DNA of 64,000 nt from Subtercola boreus. GTDB lineage: Bacteria > Actinomycetota > Actinomycetes > Actinomycetales > Microbacteriaceae. Positions 21,504-30,258 of this stretch are shown here, one piece after another. Made by a program: the position numbers and the translations under genes. The first letter of the stretch is position 1, and each line of letters starts with the position of its first letter. The notes under the pieces are model-generated. The model did no database searches. It saw only the letters and a program-made list of their open reading frames with translations, and was not told the origin of the DNA. The stretch is taken from the NCBI RefSeq assembly GCF_003399625.1, contig NZ_NBXA01000018.1, positions 1-64,000 on the forward strand. Direction: 5' to 3'.

Positions 21504-22340
21504 TCAGTGGTCGACGGGGGCGCGGCCGGCGGCGGTCGTCGCGTCGGCGTAGTCGCCGATACGGCCGGTGCGCATGACGCGCTCGAGCAGCAGGTCGAAG
21601 TTGCGTGCCATCTCCTGCGCACCCTCGCCCGGCCAGACGTGCAGCGGCTTCGCCGCGCCCTGCGCCTGCTGGAGCGACGTGCGCTCCGGCAGCTGGGGCG
21701 AGAGAACGAGGGGTCCGAACATGTCGCGGAGCTCCTTGATGCGGAACTGGTGCTCGAGCGACTGCGACCGCACACGGTTCACGATGATGCCGAGCGGCTG
21801 GAGCCGGGGGGAGAGTCCGCGCCGTATCTCCTCGATCGCCCGGAGCGCTCGGTCGGCGGCGGCCACGGAGAACAGCCCGGGCTCTGTCACGACGGTCACG
21901 CGATCGCTCGCGGCCCATGCGGTGCGGGTGAGGGCGTTCAGCGAGGGTGCGCAGTCGATCAGTACGAGGTCGTAGTCGCTCTCGACCGTGGCGAGCGCCT
22001 CTTCGAGCTTCCAGATGTCGCGGATCGACGGATGCGGCCCGTCGAAGTTGAGGGCCGAAGGCGATCCGATGAGCACATCGATTGTGCCGCCGCGATCTTT
22101 GGTCCAGCCGGAGGGGGCGATGGCCGCGCGGACGATCTTCTCCTTGGGCGAGGCGAGCACATCGGCGACGTTCAGGTGACCGGAGACGTTGATGTCCATG
22201 CCGGTCGAGACATCCGACTGCGGGTCGAGGTCCACCACGAGCGTGCGGAGACCCTTCGCGAACGCCGCGGAAGCCAGGCCGAGGGTGACGGTTGTCTTAC
22301 CGACCCCGCCCTTGAGTGAGCTGACGCTGAGTACATGCAC
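21504..22340 (-). CDS. Orphan ParA/MinD-family ATPase
   Basis: A 278-residue deviant-Walker ATPase: SLKGGVGKTTVTLGLA at residues 8-23 with the signature lysine Lys10, switch I VVDLDPQSDVSTG, switch II VLIDCAPSLNALTRTA, and the LGIIVNRV base-binding strand. No parB, parS-like repeat or plasmid gene is nearby, so it is probably a chromosomal orphan ParA such as the PldP-type division or positioning proteins of actinobacteria. It is divergent from pyc. No ribosome site is evident before the ATG. Confidence 0.8.
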   Translation of the reverse strand: MHVLSVSSLKGGVGKTTVTLGLASAAFAKGLRTLVVDLDPQSDVSTGMDINVSGHLNVADVLASPKEKIVRAAIAPSGWTKDRGGTIDVLIGSPSALNFDGPHPSIRDIWKLEEALATVESDYDLVLIDCAPSLNALTRTAWAASDRVTVVTEPGLFSVAAADRALRAIEEIRRGLSPRLQPLGIIVNRVRSQSLEHQFRIKELRDMFGPLVLSPQLPERTSLQQAQGAAKPLHVWPGEGAQEMARNFDLLLERVMRTGRIGDYADATTAAGRAPVDH

Positions 22341-22427
22341 AATCGACTACGTTACCTTCACTAGGCTGGGAGAACCTAACTGTCTCCTGTATGCCGCATG
22401 GGTGCCGCACTGCTTCGGAAGGACCGT

Positions 22428-25400
22428 ATGTTCGCCAAGATTCTGGTTGCCAATCGAGGAGAGATCGCGATCCGCGCATTCCGCGCCGCGTACGAACTCG
22501 GAGCCAAGACGGTCGCCGTCTTCCCCTATGAGGATCGCAACTCCATGCACCGGCTGAAGGCCGATGAGGCCTACCAGATCGGCGAGATCGGGCATCCGGT
22601 GCGCGCCTACCTCGACGTGTCGGAGATCATCCGTGTCGCCAAGGAGTCGGGCGCCGACGCGATCTACCCCGGCTATGGCTTTCTGAGCGAGAACCCCGAG
22701 CTCGCATCCGCAGCCGCAGAGGCGGGCATCACCTTCATCGGCCCGGCGAACAATGTGCTCGAGATGGCGGGCAACAAGGTCACCGCGAAGGAGCACGCGA
22801 TCGCGGCCGGTGTGCCCGTGCTGCGATCCACTCCCGCCACTCGCGACATCGACGAACTGCTCGCGGGGGCCGACGACATCGGCTTCCCGATCTTCGCCAA
22901 GGCGGTCGCCGGCGGCGGCGGGCGGGGGATGCGCCGGGTCGAGACGAAAGAGGAACTCCGGAGCGCCCTCGAAGCGGCGATGCGCGAGGCCGACAGCGCG
23001 TTCGGCGACCCGACGATGTTCCTCGAGCAGGCCGTGCTCCGGCCGCGGCACATCGAGGTGCAGATCCTCGCCGACACGCAGGGCAACACCGTGCACCTGT
23101 TCGAGCGCGACTGCTCGGTGCAGAGGCGCAACCAGAAGGTCGTGGAGATCGCTCCCGCCCCGAACATCAGCGACGAGCTCCGCGAGGCCCTCCACAGCGA
23201 CGCGATCAAGTTCGCCAAGTCGATCAACTACGTGAATGCGGGCACGGTCGAATTCCTCGTCGACACGGTGGGGGAGCGCGCGGGCGAGCACGTCTTCATC
23301 GAGATGAATCCGCGCATCCAGGTCGAGCACACGGTGACCGAGGAGGTCACCGACGTCGACCTCGTGCAGTCGCAGATGCTGATCGCGTCGGGGTCGAGCC
23401 TCGAGGAGCTCGGCCTGACCCAGGACCGCATCGTGCTCCGCGGTGCCGCCCTGCAGTGCCGCATCACCACCGAGGACCCGAACGCGGGCTTCCGGCCCGA
23501 CACGGGCAAGATCACGACCTACCGCTCACCGGGCGGTTCGGGCATCCGGCTCGACGGCGGCACGGTCGCCGCCGGTGCCCAGATCAGCCCGCACTTCGAC
23601 TCGATGCTCGTGAAGCTCACCTGCCGGGGGCGCGACTTCTCCGCCGCGGTGCGCCGCTCGAAGCGTGCCCTGGCCGAATTCCGCATCCGCGGCGTCAGCA
23701 CGAACATCCCGTTCCTGCAGGCCGTGCTCGAAGACCCGTCGTTCGCGGCCGGCGACCTCAGCACCGCGTTCATCGAGGAGCGGCCCGAGCTGTTCGCGAC
23801 GCACGTGTCGAAGGACCGGGGGTCGAAGATCGTCAACTGGCTGGCCGATGTGACGGTGAACCAGCCGAACGGCAAGCGCGTCGGCACGGTGAACCCCGTC
23901 GCGAAACTCCCTGCACTCGACATCACGACGCCCGCTCCGGATGGATCGCGGCAGAAGCTCCTCGCCCTCGGCCCCGTCGGCTTCGCTGCCGACCTCCGCG
24001 CGCAGACCGCGCTCGGCGTCACCGAGACGACGTTCCGGGATGCCCACCAGTCCCTGCTCGCGACGCGGGTGCGCACGAAGGATCTGCTGGCGGTCGCGCC
24101 CTACGTCGCGCGCCTGACGCCCGAGCTGCTGAGCGTCGAGGCGTGGGGCGGCGCAACGTACGACGTCGCCCTGCGCTTCCTCGGCGAGGATCCGTGGGAG
24201 CGGCTCGCCGCCCTTCGGGAGGCCCTGCCGAACATCAACATCCAGATGCTGCTCCGTGGTCGCAACACGGTCGGCTACACGCCGTACCCGACGGAGGTCA
24301 CCGACGCCTTCGTGAAGGAGGCGGCGTCCACCGGTGTGGACATCTTCCGCATCTTCGACGCACTGAACGACGTCAACCAGATGCGGCCCGCGATCGAGTC
24401 CGTGCTCGCGACCGGCACCACTCTGGCCGAGGTGGCGGTCTGCTACACCGGCGATCTGCTCGACCCGGCCGAAGACCTCTACACGCTCGACTACTACCTG
24501 AAGCTCGCCGAGCAGATCGTCGGGGCAGGTGCGCACATCCTCGCGATCAAGGACATGGCGGGGCTCCTCCGGCCCTATGCGGCCGAGAAGCTCGTGGCGG
24601 CGTTCCGGGAGAACTTCGACGTTCCCGTGCATGTGCACACCCACGACACCGCGGGCGGCCAGCTCGCCACGCTGCTGGCCGCGAGCCGCGCAGGGGCAGA
24701 CGCGGTGGATGTCGCGAGTGCGCCGATGTCGGGCACCACGTCGCAGCCCAGCGCCTCCGCGCTCGTCGCTGCGCTCGCCCACACCGAGCGAGACACCGGC
24801 CTGTCGCTCCAGGCGGTGAGCGACCTCGAACCCTACTGGGAGGCTGTGCGGGAACTGTACCGGCCGTTCGAGTCGGGGCTCCCGGGCCCCACCGGCCGGG
24901 TGTACAAGCACGAGATCCCGGGTGGGCAGCTCTCGAACCTCCGCCAGCAGGCCATCGCGCTCGGCCTCGCCGACCACTTCGAGAAGATCGAAGACCTCTA
25001 CGCCGCGGCCAACAGCATCCTGGGGCGCATTCCGAAGGTCACACCGTCGTCGAAGGTCGTCGGCGACCTCGCCCTGCACCTCGCAGCCGTCGGAGCAGAC
25101 CCGGCCGACTTCGAAGCCAATCCGGGCAACTACGACATCCCCGATTCGGTGATCGGCTTCATGGCTGGCGAGCTCGGCGACCTGCCGGGCGGCTGGCCGG
25201 AACCCTTCCGTTCGAAAGTGCTCGAAGGCAAGAAGATCACCATTGGTGTGACGGAGATCAGCGACGACGACAGGGCACTCATCGGCCCTGACGCGACATC
25301 CGCCGACCGTCGCTCGACGCTGAACCGGCTGCTCTTCCCGGGGCCGACAGCGGCCTTCGAGGCGCAGCGTGAGACCTACGGCGACCTGAGCGTCGTCGAG

Positions 25401-25835
25401 ACCGCTGACTACCTGTTCGGGCTCACGCAGGGCGAGGAGCACGTCGTCGAGATCGACAAGGGCGTGCGTCTGTTCATCGGCCTCGAAGCGATCGGTGAGG
25501 TCGACGAGAAGGGGATGCGCGCGGTCATGACCATCCTGAACGGCCAGCTCCGGCCAGTCCAGGTGCGCGATGCGAACGTGAAGGTGACCGTCACCCAGGC
25601 CGAGAAGGCGGATGCGTCCCGGCCGGGCCACGTCGCGGCGCCGTTCTCCGGAGTGGTCACCCTGAAGGTCGAGGAGGGGTCGGTCATCGCGGCCGGCGAC
25701 GCCATCGCGACCATCGAGGCGATGAAGATGGAGGCGGCGATCACGTCGCCCGTGGGCGGTACGGTGAAGCGGCTCGCGATCCCGAAGACGCAGCAGGTCG
25801 AGGCGGGCGACCTCCTGGTGGTCGTCGAGGGGTGA
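22428..25835 (+). CDS. pyc: Pyruvate carboxylase
   Basis: A 1135-residue biotin enzyme that makes oxaloacetate from pyruvate and bicarbonate with ATP. The biotin carboxylase domain runs from FAKILVANRGEIAIRAFRAA to about residue 450 (FEIDEMNPRIQVEHTVTEE-like region present as IEMNPRIQVEHTVTEEVT); the carboxyltransferase domain spans about 530-830 (FRDAHQSLLATRVRT, MLLRGRNTVGYTPYP); the biotinyl domain is at the C terminus with EAMKMEA and the biotin Lys1100. Length is normal for single-chain pyc. The ATG at 22428 has GGAAGGA upstream; an in-frame ATG 30 bases earlier lacks one. Confidence 0.95.
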   Translation: MFAKILVANRGEIAIRAFRAAYELGAKTVAVFPYEDRNSMHRLKADEAYQIGEIGHPVRAYLDVSEIIRVAKESGADAIYPGYGFLSENPELASAAAEAGITFIGPANNVLEMAGNKVTAKEHAIAAGVPVLRSTPATRDIDELLAGADDIGFPIFAKAVAGGGGRGMRRVETKEELRSALEAAMREADSAFGDPTMFLEQAVLRPRHIEVQILADTQGNTVHLFERDCSVQRRNQKVVEIAPAPNISDELREALHSDAIKFAKSINYVNAGTVEFLVDTVGERAGEHVFIEMNPRIQVEHTVTEEVTDVDLVQSQMLIASGSSLEELGLTQDRIVLRGAALQCRITTEDPNAGFRPDTGKITTYRSPGGSGIRLDGGTVAAGAQISPHFDSMLVKLTCRGRDFSAAVRRSKRALAEFRIRGVSTNIPFLQAVLEDPSFAAGDLSTAFIEERPELFATHVSKDRGSKIVNWLADVTVNQPNGKRVGTVNPVAKLPALDITTPAPDGSRQKLLALGPVGFAADLRAQTALGVTETTFRDAHQSLLATRVRTKDLLAVAPYVARLTPELLSVEAWGGATYDVALRFLGEDPWERLAALREALPNINIQMLLRGRNTVGYTPYPTEVTDAFVKEAASTGVDIFRIFDALNDVNQMRPAIESVLATGTTLAEVAVCYTGDLLDPAEDLYTLDYYLKLAEQIVGAGAHILAIKDMAGLLRPYAAEKLVAAFRENFDVPVHVHTHDTAGGQLATLLAASRAGADAVDVASAPMSGTTSQPSASALVAALAHTERDTGLSLQAVSDLEPYWEAVRELYRPFESGLPGPTGRVYKHEIPGGQLSNLRQQAIALGLADHFEKIEDLYAAANSILGRIPKVTPSSKVVGDLALHLAAVGADPADFEANPGNYDIPDSVIGFMAGELGDLPGGWPEPFRSKVLEGKKITIGVTEISDDDRALIGPDATSADRRSTLNRLLFPGPTAAFEAQRETYGDLSVVETADYLFGLTQGEEHVVEIDKGVRLFIGLEAIGEVDEKGMRAVMTILNGQLRPVQVRDANVKVTVTQAEKADASRPGHVAAPFSGVVTLKVEEGSVIAAGDAIATIEAMKMEAAITSPVGGTVKRLAIPKTQQVEAGDLLVVVEG

Positions 25836-25844
25836 GTGAGCGCG

Positions 25845-25869
25845 GCGGGCGCCCTGAACAGGCGCCCGC
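25845..25869 (+). terminator. Terminator hairpin after pyc
   Basis: GCGGGCGCC and GGCGCCCGC form a 9-bp stem with a 7-base loop starting 10 bases after the pyc stop codon. Confidence 0.65.
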
Positions 25870-25912
25870 TCCAAGCGCGGCCCGCCGCAGATTGTGCCGA
25901 AGGGGTATCCGG

Positions 25913-25918
25913 TAAAAT
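25913..25918 (+). promoter_or_regulatory. -10 box of the deformylase gene
   Basis: TAAAAT, with TTGTGC 15 bp upstream at 25892-25897. It leaves a short leader that contains the AAGGAG ribosome site of the GTG at 25951. Confidence 0.5.
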
Positions 25919-25950
25919 CGACGGTGACCCGACTGCAAGGAGTTCCCCCT

Positions 25951-26442
25951 GTGACTGCCCGCGAGATCCGAATCTTCGGAGATCCCGTTCTGAAGACCGT
26001 CAGCGACGAGATCGGCGTCATCGACGACCGGGTGCGAGCGCTGGTGGATGACCTGCTCGACTCGGTTCGACTTCCGGGCCGTGCCGGCGTCGCAGCCTCG
26101 CAGATCGGGGTGAACCTCCGTGCGTTCAGCTACAACGTCGACGGCGAGCTCGGCTACCTGCTGAACCCGCGCCTCGTCGAGGTCTCGGGCGAGCCCGTGC
26201 TGATGGACGAGGGCTGCCTCTCAGTGCCGAACCTCTGGTTCAAGACCCTCCGCCATCCGTTCGCACGCGCTGTCGGGCTGAACCTCGACGGCGAGGAGGT
26301 CGAGGTGTCGGGCACGGGCGTGCTCGCGCAGGCGCTGCAGCACGAGACAGACCACCTCGACGGGATGCTCTACCTCGACCGCCTCGAGAAGGAGACCCGC
26401 CGGCAGGCGATGCGCGAGGTGCGGGAGTCCGACTGGTTCTGA
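25951..26442 (+). CDS. def: Peptide deformylase
   Basis: A 163-residue metalloenzyme that removes the formyl group from nascent proteins. The three family motifs are present: GVAASQIGV (variant of GxGLAAxQ, with Val and Ser replacing the usual Leu and Ala), EGCLSVP (metal Cys) and QHETDHLDG (HExxH zinc/iron site). The GTG at 25951 is chosen because AAGGAG lies at the right distance and the fold begins [12 protein letters not shown]. It stands alone between the pyc terminator and a convergent acyl-CoA ligase gene. The altered first motif suggests a type III-like or second deformylase. Confidence 0.9.
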   Translation: MTAREIRIFGDPVLKTVSDEIGVIDDRVRALVDDLLDSVRLPGRAGVAASQIGVNLRAFSYNVDGELGYLLNPRLVEVSGEPVLMDEGCLSVPNLWFKTLRHPFARAVGLNLDGEEVEVSGTGVLAQALQHETDHLDGMLYLDRLEKETRRQAMREVRESDWF

Positions 26443-26536
26443 CTCCCGGCGCTCGCGCCCGCCCTGCTCCGCGCCCACGCAACTCGGTGAGAGTGCCTCG
26501 CGCTGCTGAAAGCGGCCCGCCAGGCCGTCGCACTCA

Positions 26537-26565
26537 GCGGATCGGGTCGCGCTCAGCCGATCCGC
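26537..26565. terminator. Hairpin between def and the convergent acyl-CoA ligase gene
   Basis: GCGGATCGG (26537-26545) pairs with CCGATCCGC (26557-26565) around an 11-base loop, 14 bases from the ligase stop codon. Confidence 0.5.
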
Positions 26566-26578
26566 CGGTCGACGGCGG

Positions 26579-28405
26579 TCAGTGCGCGACCGAGATGCCC
26601 TCGGTGGCCGGGGCGCTCGAGTACATGCGCTCGATCACGTCGGAGAAGTCCGAGACGATCACGCTCCGCTTGATGGTGAGCTTCGGCGTGAGGTGACCGC
26701 TCTCCTCCGTGAGATCTGAGGGCAGCACGATGAACTTGCGGATCGACTCGGCCCTCGAGACCGTGGCGTTCGCAGCATCCACCGCCCGCTGGATCTCGGC
26801 GAGCACCGCCGGGTTCTGCGATGCCTCGGAGAGCGTCATGTCCTTCTTCTCGCCGTGGTTGCCGAGCCAGACGGGCAGCATCTCGGTGTCGAGCGTGACG
26901 AGCGCCGAGATGAACGGCTTCTGGTCGCCGACGACGACGACCTGGCCGACCAGGGGGTTCGCCCGGATCGGGTCCTCGAGCACGGCGGGTGCGACGTTCT
27001 TGCCGCCGGCCGTGACGATGATCTCCTTCTTGCGACCCGTGATGGTGAGGAAACCGTCGTCGTCTAGCGCTCCGATGTCGCCGGTGCGGAACCACTCGCC
27101 GTCCATCGCCTCGGCCGTGGCCTTCTCGTTGTTCCAGTAGCCCGCGAACACATTGATGCCGGAGACCTGGATCTCGCCGTCCTCGGCGATCCGGATGCCC
27201 ACCCCGGGCAGCGGCGGGCCCACGGTGTCGAGCTTGAACTGGTCGGTGAGGTTCACCGTTGCGGGGGCGGTGGTCTCGGTGAGGCCGTAGCCCTCGAGGA
27301 TCGTGATGCCGAGGCTCCGGTAGAAGTGGCCGAGGCGGTGGCCGAGCGGCGCGGAACCCGAGACGGCGTACTTCGTGCGGCCGCCGAGTGCGGTGCGGAG
27401 CTTCGAGTACACGAGGCGATCGAAGAGCGCGAAACGGAGCTTCAGGCCGAGCGGCACACTGCCGGCATCCAGCGCCTCGGAGTGCGCGATCGCCACGGCG
27501 GCGGCCTGGCGGAAGATCTTGCCGCGACCGGCGCCTTCGGCCTTCTGCTCCGACGAGTTGTAGACCTTCTCGAACACCCGCGGAACAGCGAGCAGGAAGG
27601 TCGGCTTGAACGATCCGAGGGCGGGCAGCAATTGCTTGGTGTCGGCTTGGTGCCCCACCTTCGTACCCGCGTGGATGCAGATGATGGAGATGAACCGGGC
27701 GAACACGTGCGCGGTCGTGATGAAGAGCAGAGTGGATGCGCTGTCGTTCACGACCTCGGCGAGCTTGACCGCGGCGTTCCGGGAGAGCTCCACGAAGTTC
27801 GAGTGCGTCAGGATGCAGCCCTTCGGGCGCCCCATCGTGCCCGAGGTGTAGATGAGGGTGGCCAGGTCGCTGCCCTTCGCGAGGGAGCGGCGACGCTCCA
27901 CCTCGGCGTCGTCGACCCCGGTTCCGCCGGCGACGATCTTGTCGAGGTCGCCGAGGCCGATCTGCCAGACCTTCGAGACGAGGGGGAGGTCGGCCGCGAC
28001 CTCGTCGAAGCGGGCGAAGTGGTCAGGGGTCTCGACGAGCACCGCGACGGCCCCCGAGTCGCTGAGGCTCCACTGCACCTGTGAGGGAGAGGACGTCTCG
28101 TACACAGGCACGAGAACCGCCCCGGCGAACCAGGTCGCGAAGTCGATGAGCGTCCACTCGTAGCGGGTGCGGCACATCAGGCCGACCTTGTCGCCGGGCT
28201 CGATTCCGGCCGCGATGAGCCCCTTGGCGAGGGCCCGCACCTGGGCGAGGAACTCGGCGGCCGAGACATCCGTCCACCCGCCGGTGCCGGATGGCACGGC
28301 GAACAGCGGCGCGTCGGGCGTGAGACTGACCCGCTTCACCAGCAGGTCGGTCGCATTGGCCTCGGGATCGGCTCGGACGACGGCGGGGGCGACAAACTGG
28401 TCCAC
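26579..28405 (-). CDS. Long-chain fatty acid-CoA ligase (AMP-forming)
   Basis: A 608-residue ANL-superfamily enzyme of the FadD15 type. The P-loop is TLIYTSGTMGRPKGCILTH, followed by the linker GYGLTETTAPATVN, the ATP-binding WFRTGDIG and the hinge ITGRKKEIIVTAGGKNVAP. It activates fatty acids to acyl-CoA through an acyl-AMP at the membrane surface. The GTG at 28405 is preceded by AAGGAG at the right spacing, with a TAGACT -10 box at 28439-28434. Length is typical. It is divergent from the ROK kinase and may provide acyl-CoA for the acyltransferase encoded next to that gene. Confidence 0.92.
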   Translation of the reverse strand: MDQFVAPAVVRADPEANATDLLVKRVSLTPDAPLFAVPSGTGGWTDVSAAEFLAQVRALAKGLIAAGIEPGDKVGLMCRTRYEWTLIDFATWFAGAVLVPVYETSSPSQVQWSLSDSGAVAVLVETPDHFARFDEVAADLPLVSKVWQIGLGDLDKIVAGGTGVDDAEVERRRSLAKGSDLATLIYTSGTMGRPKGCILTHSNFVELSRNAAVKLAEVVNDSASTLLFITTAHVFARFISIICIHAGTKVGHQADTKQLLPALGSFKPTFLLAVPRVFEKVYNSSEQKAEGAGRGKIFRQAAAVAIAHSEALDAGSVPLGLKLRFALFDRLVYSKLRTALGGRTKYAVSGSAPLGHRLGHFYRSLGITILEGYGLTETTAPATVNLTDQFKLDTVGPPLPGVGIRIAEDGEIQVSGINVFAGYWNNEKATAEAMDGEWFRTGDIGALDDDGFLTITGRKKEIIVTAGGKNVAPAVLEDPIRANPLVGQVVVVGDQKPFISALVTLDTEMLPVWLGNHGEKKDMTLSEASQNPAVLAEIQRAVDAANATVSRAESIRKFIVLPSDLTEESGHLTPKLTIKRSVIVSDFSDVIERMYSSAPATEGISVAH

Positions 28406-28533
28406 GGTGACTCCTTCGGTTCCTTACCCGCCGAGTCTATCGGTGGCCGATCACAGCCGACTGTGGGTGACTCATCAGCCGCTGGAGCACGGATGATTCG
28501 ACACAGGCCCCCGGCGACAGCGAAGATGTCTCT

Positions 28534-29481
28534 GTGCAAGCCATAGGAATCGACATTGGCGGAACGAAGATCGCGGGCGCGCTCGTCGACGAGCTGGGAA
28601 CCATCCTGCGCTCCGATCGGCAACCGACCTCGGCCAGCAGTCCGCAGCTCATAGAAGACGCCGTCGTCACGATGGTCGAACGACTCTCCGAGGGTGCGGA
28701 GGTCGAAGCCGTCGGTGTCGCCGCTGCGGGATTCATCGACGCTGCGCAGTCGACCGTCTATTACGCTCCGAACATCGCCTGGCGGAACGAGCCGTTCCGG
28801 GAGAAGCTCGAACGGCGACTGCACAAACACATCATCATCGAGAACGACGCGAATGCCGCAGGCTGGGCGGAGTTCCGCTTCGGTGCGGGCAGGCTCGTCA
28901 GCGACATGGTCATCCTCACCATCGGCACGGGCGTGGGCGGGGCGATCGTCTCCGGCGACAAGCTGTTCCGCGGCGGTTTCGGTGCCGCCGCCGAACTCGG
29001 CCACCTGCGGGTCGTTCCCGACGGGCTGCCCTGCGGCTGCGGCGCGCGCGGCTGCATCGAGCAGTACGGATCGGGCCGCGCCCTCCTCCGCACCGCGAAC
29101 GAACTCGCCGATGCGGGCGGCGTCGGCATCGGCCTCGCGGATGCCCGGGCCCGGGTCGGCACCCTCACCGGGCTCGACGTGAGCGAGCTCATCCAGAGCG
29201 GGGACCCGGGTGCGCTTCTGGCTCTCCGCACCCTGGGGCACTGGATGGGGCAGGCATCGGCCAGTCTCGGCGCGGTTCTCGACCCACAGCTGTTCGTCAT
29301 CGGCGGGGGAGTCGCGCAGGCGGGGGAGCTGCTGCTCGACCCGATCCGTTCGGCGTACCTCGACGTGCTGCCGGCGCGGGGGTTCCACCCGGAGCCCGAG
29401 TTCCGCATCGCGGAGCTGGTCAACGACGCCGGAGTCGTCGGTGCCGCCGACCTCGCCCGGCTGTACGCCGAGTCCATCTGA
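28534..29481 (+). CDS. ROK-family sugar kinase (glucokinase-like)
   Basis: A 315-residue ROK kinase. The phosphate-binding start is GIDIGGTKIAGALVDE; ENDANAAGWAEFRFG carries the catalytic aspartate; the zinc motif is CGCGARGCIEQYGSG; TIGTGVGGAIVSG binds the nucleotide. Length and motifs fit glucokinase, although ROK kinases for other sugars look alike. The GTG start begins right at the ROK motif, and no clear ribosome site is seen. The next gene, plsC, has its own -10 box, so the two are only loosely linked. Confidence 0.85.
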   Translation: MQAIGIDIGGTKIAGALVDELGTILRSDRQPTSASSPQLIEDAVVTMVERLSEGAEVEAVGVAAAGFIDAAQSTVYYAPNIAWRNEPFREKLERRLHKHIIIENDANAAGWAEFRFGAGRLVSDMVILTIGTGVGGAIVSGDKLFRGGFGAAAELGHLRVVPDGLPCGCGARGCIEQYGSGRALLRTANELADAGGVGIGLADARARVGTLTGLDVSELIQSGDPGALLALRTLGHWMGQASASLGAVLDPQLFVIGGGVAQAGELLLDPIRSAYLDVLPARGFHPEPEFRIAELVNDAGVVGAADLARLYAESI

Positions 29482-29496
29482 CCGGTCGGCGTCCCG

Positions 29497-29502
29497 TAGA
29501 AT
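29497..29502 (+). promoter_or_regulatory. -10 box of plsC
   Basis: TAGAAT sits 23 bases before the plsC ATG, with CAAGGA between them as ribosome site. Confidence 0.45.
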
Positions 29503-29525
29503 CGGGGCCAGACGCAAGGACGACG

Positions 29526-30212
29526 ATGTTTTACTGGTTCATGAAGTACATAGTTGCCGGCCCGATCGTGAAGGTCGTGTTCCGCCCGTGGGTGCGGGGC
29601 GCCGAGAACATCCCCCAGACGGGCGGTGCCATCCTCGCGAGCAACCACCTGTCGTTCGCCGACTCCGTCTTCCTGCCGCTGATGATGGATCGGCGGGTCA
29701 GCTTTCTCGCGAAGAGCGAGTATTTCACGGGCAAGGGCCTGAAGGGCCGGCTCGTCAAACTGTTCTTCATGGCCACCGGGCAACTGCCGATCGACCGTTC
29801 GGGCGGCAAGGCCTCCGAAGCGTCGCTGAACACGGGGCTCGAGGTTCTCGGCAAGGGCGACCTGCTCGGCATCTACCCCGAAGGCACGCGGAGCCCCGAC
29901 GCCAAGATGTACCGCGGTCGCACCGGCGTGGCACGCATGGTGCTCGAGGCGGGGGTGCCGATCATCCCGGTCGCCATGATCGACACCGAGAAGGTGATGA
30001 CGGTGGGATCGGGCATCCACATCCGCCGGATTGGCATCGTTTTCGGCGAACCGCTAGATTTCTCTAGGTTCGAAGGCATGGAATCCGACCGGTTCGTGCT
30101 GCGTTCGATCACCGACGAGATCATGTACGAACTGCACCGCATCAGCGGTCAGGAATACTCCGATGTGTATGCGACTTCTGTGAAGGACAAGCGCACGCGG
30201 GCGCGACGGTGA
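29526..30212 (+). CDS. plsC: 1-acylglycerol-3-phosphate acyltransferase
   Basis: A 228-residue acyltransferase of the PlsC family. SNHLSFADS supplies the catalytic NHxxxxD motif, FLAKSEYF is block II, and GIYPEGTRSPD is block III binding the glycerol phosphate; VPIIPVAMID is block IV. It adds the second acyl chain to lysophosphatidic acid at the inner membrane. An N-terminal hydrophobic segment (about 1-20) anchors it. Homologues occur upstream of aroG/pknL in mycobacteria (Rv2182c region), so this neighbourhood is conserved. Confidence 0.88.
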   Translation: MFYWFMKYIVAGPIVKVVFRPWVRGAENIPQTGGAILASNHLSFADSVFLPLMMDRRVSFLAKSEYFTGKGLKGRLVKLFFMATGQLPIDRSGGKASEASLNTGLEVLGKGDLLGIYPEGTRSPDAKMYRGRTGVARMVLEAGVPIIPVAMIDTEKVMTVGSGIHIRRIGIVFGEPLDFSRFEGMESDRFVLRSITDEIMYELHRISGQEYSDVYATSVKDKRTRARR

Positions 30213-30235
30213 ACGGCCAGAGGCCGACCTGTTGG

Positions 30236-30241
30236 CATAAT
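30236..30241 (+). promoter_or_regulatory. -10 box of the DAHP synthase gene
   Basis: CATAAT lies 17 bases before the GTG at 30259; GAGAAAAG between them may serve as a weak ribosome site. Confidence 0.4.
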
Positions 30242-30258
30242 TCGAGAAAAGTGTTGTC

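Noticed and set aside
21504-22340. Plasmid or integrative-element partition gene
   Set aside because: No ParB, replication or mobility genes nearby, and base composition matches the surrounding chromosome.
23526-26021. Minus-strand open frame of 831 codons opposite pyc
   Set aside because: It is a high-GC shadow of pyruvate carboxylase; its translation is rich in Arg, Gly, His and Asp with no domains.
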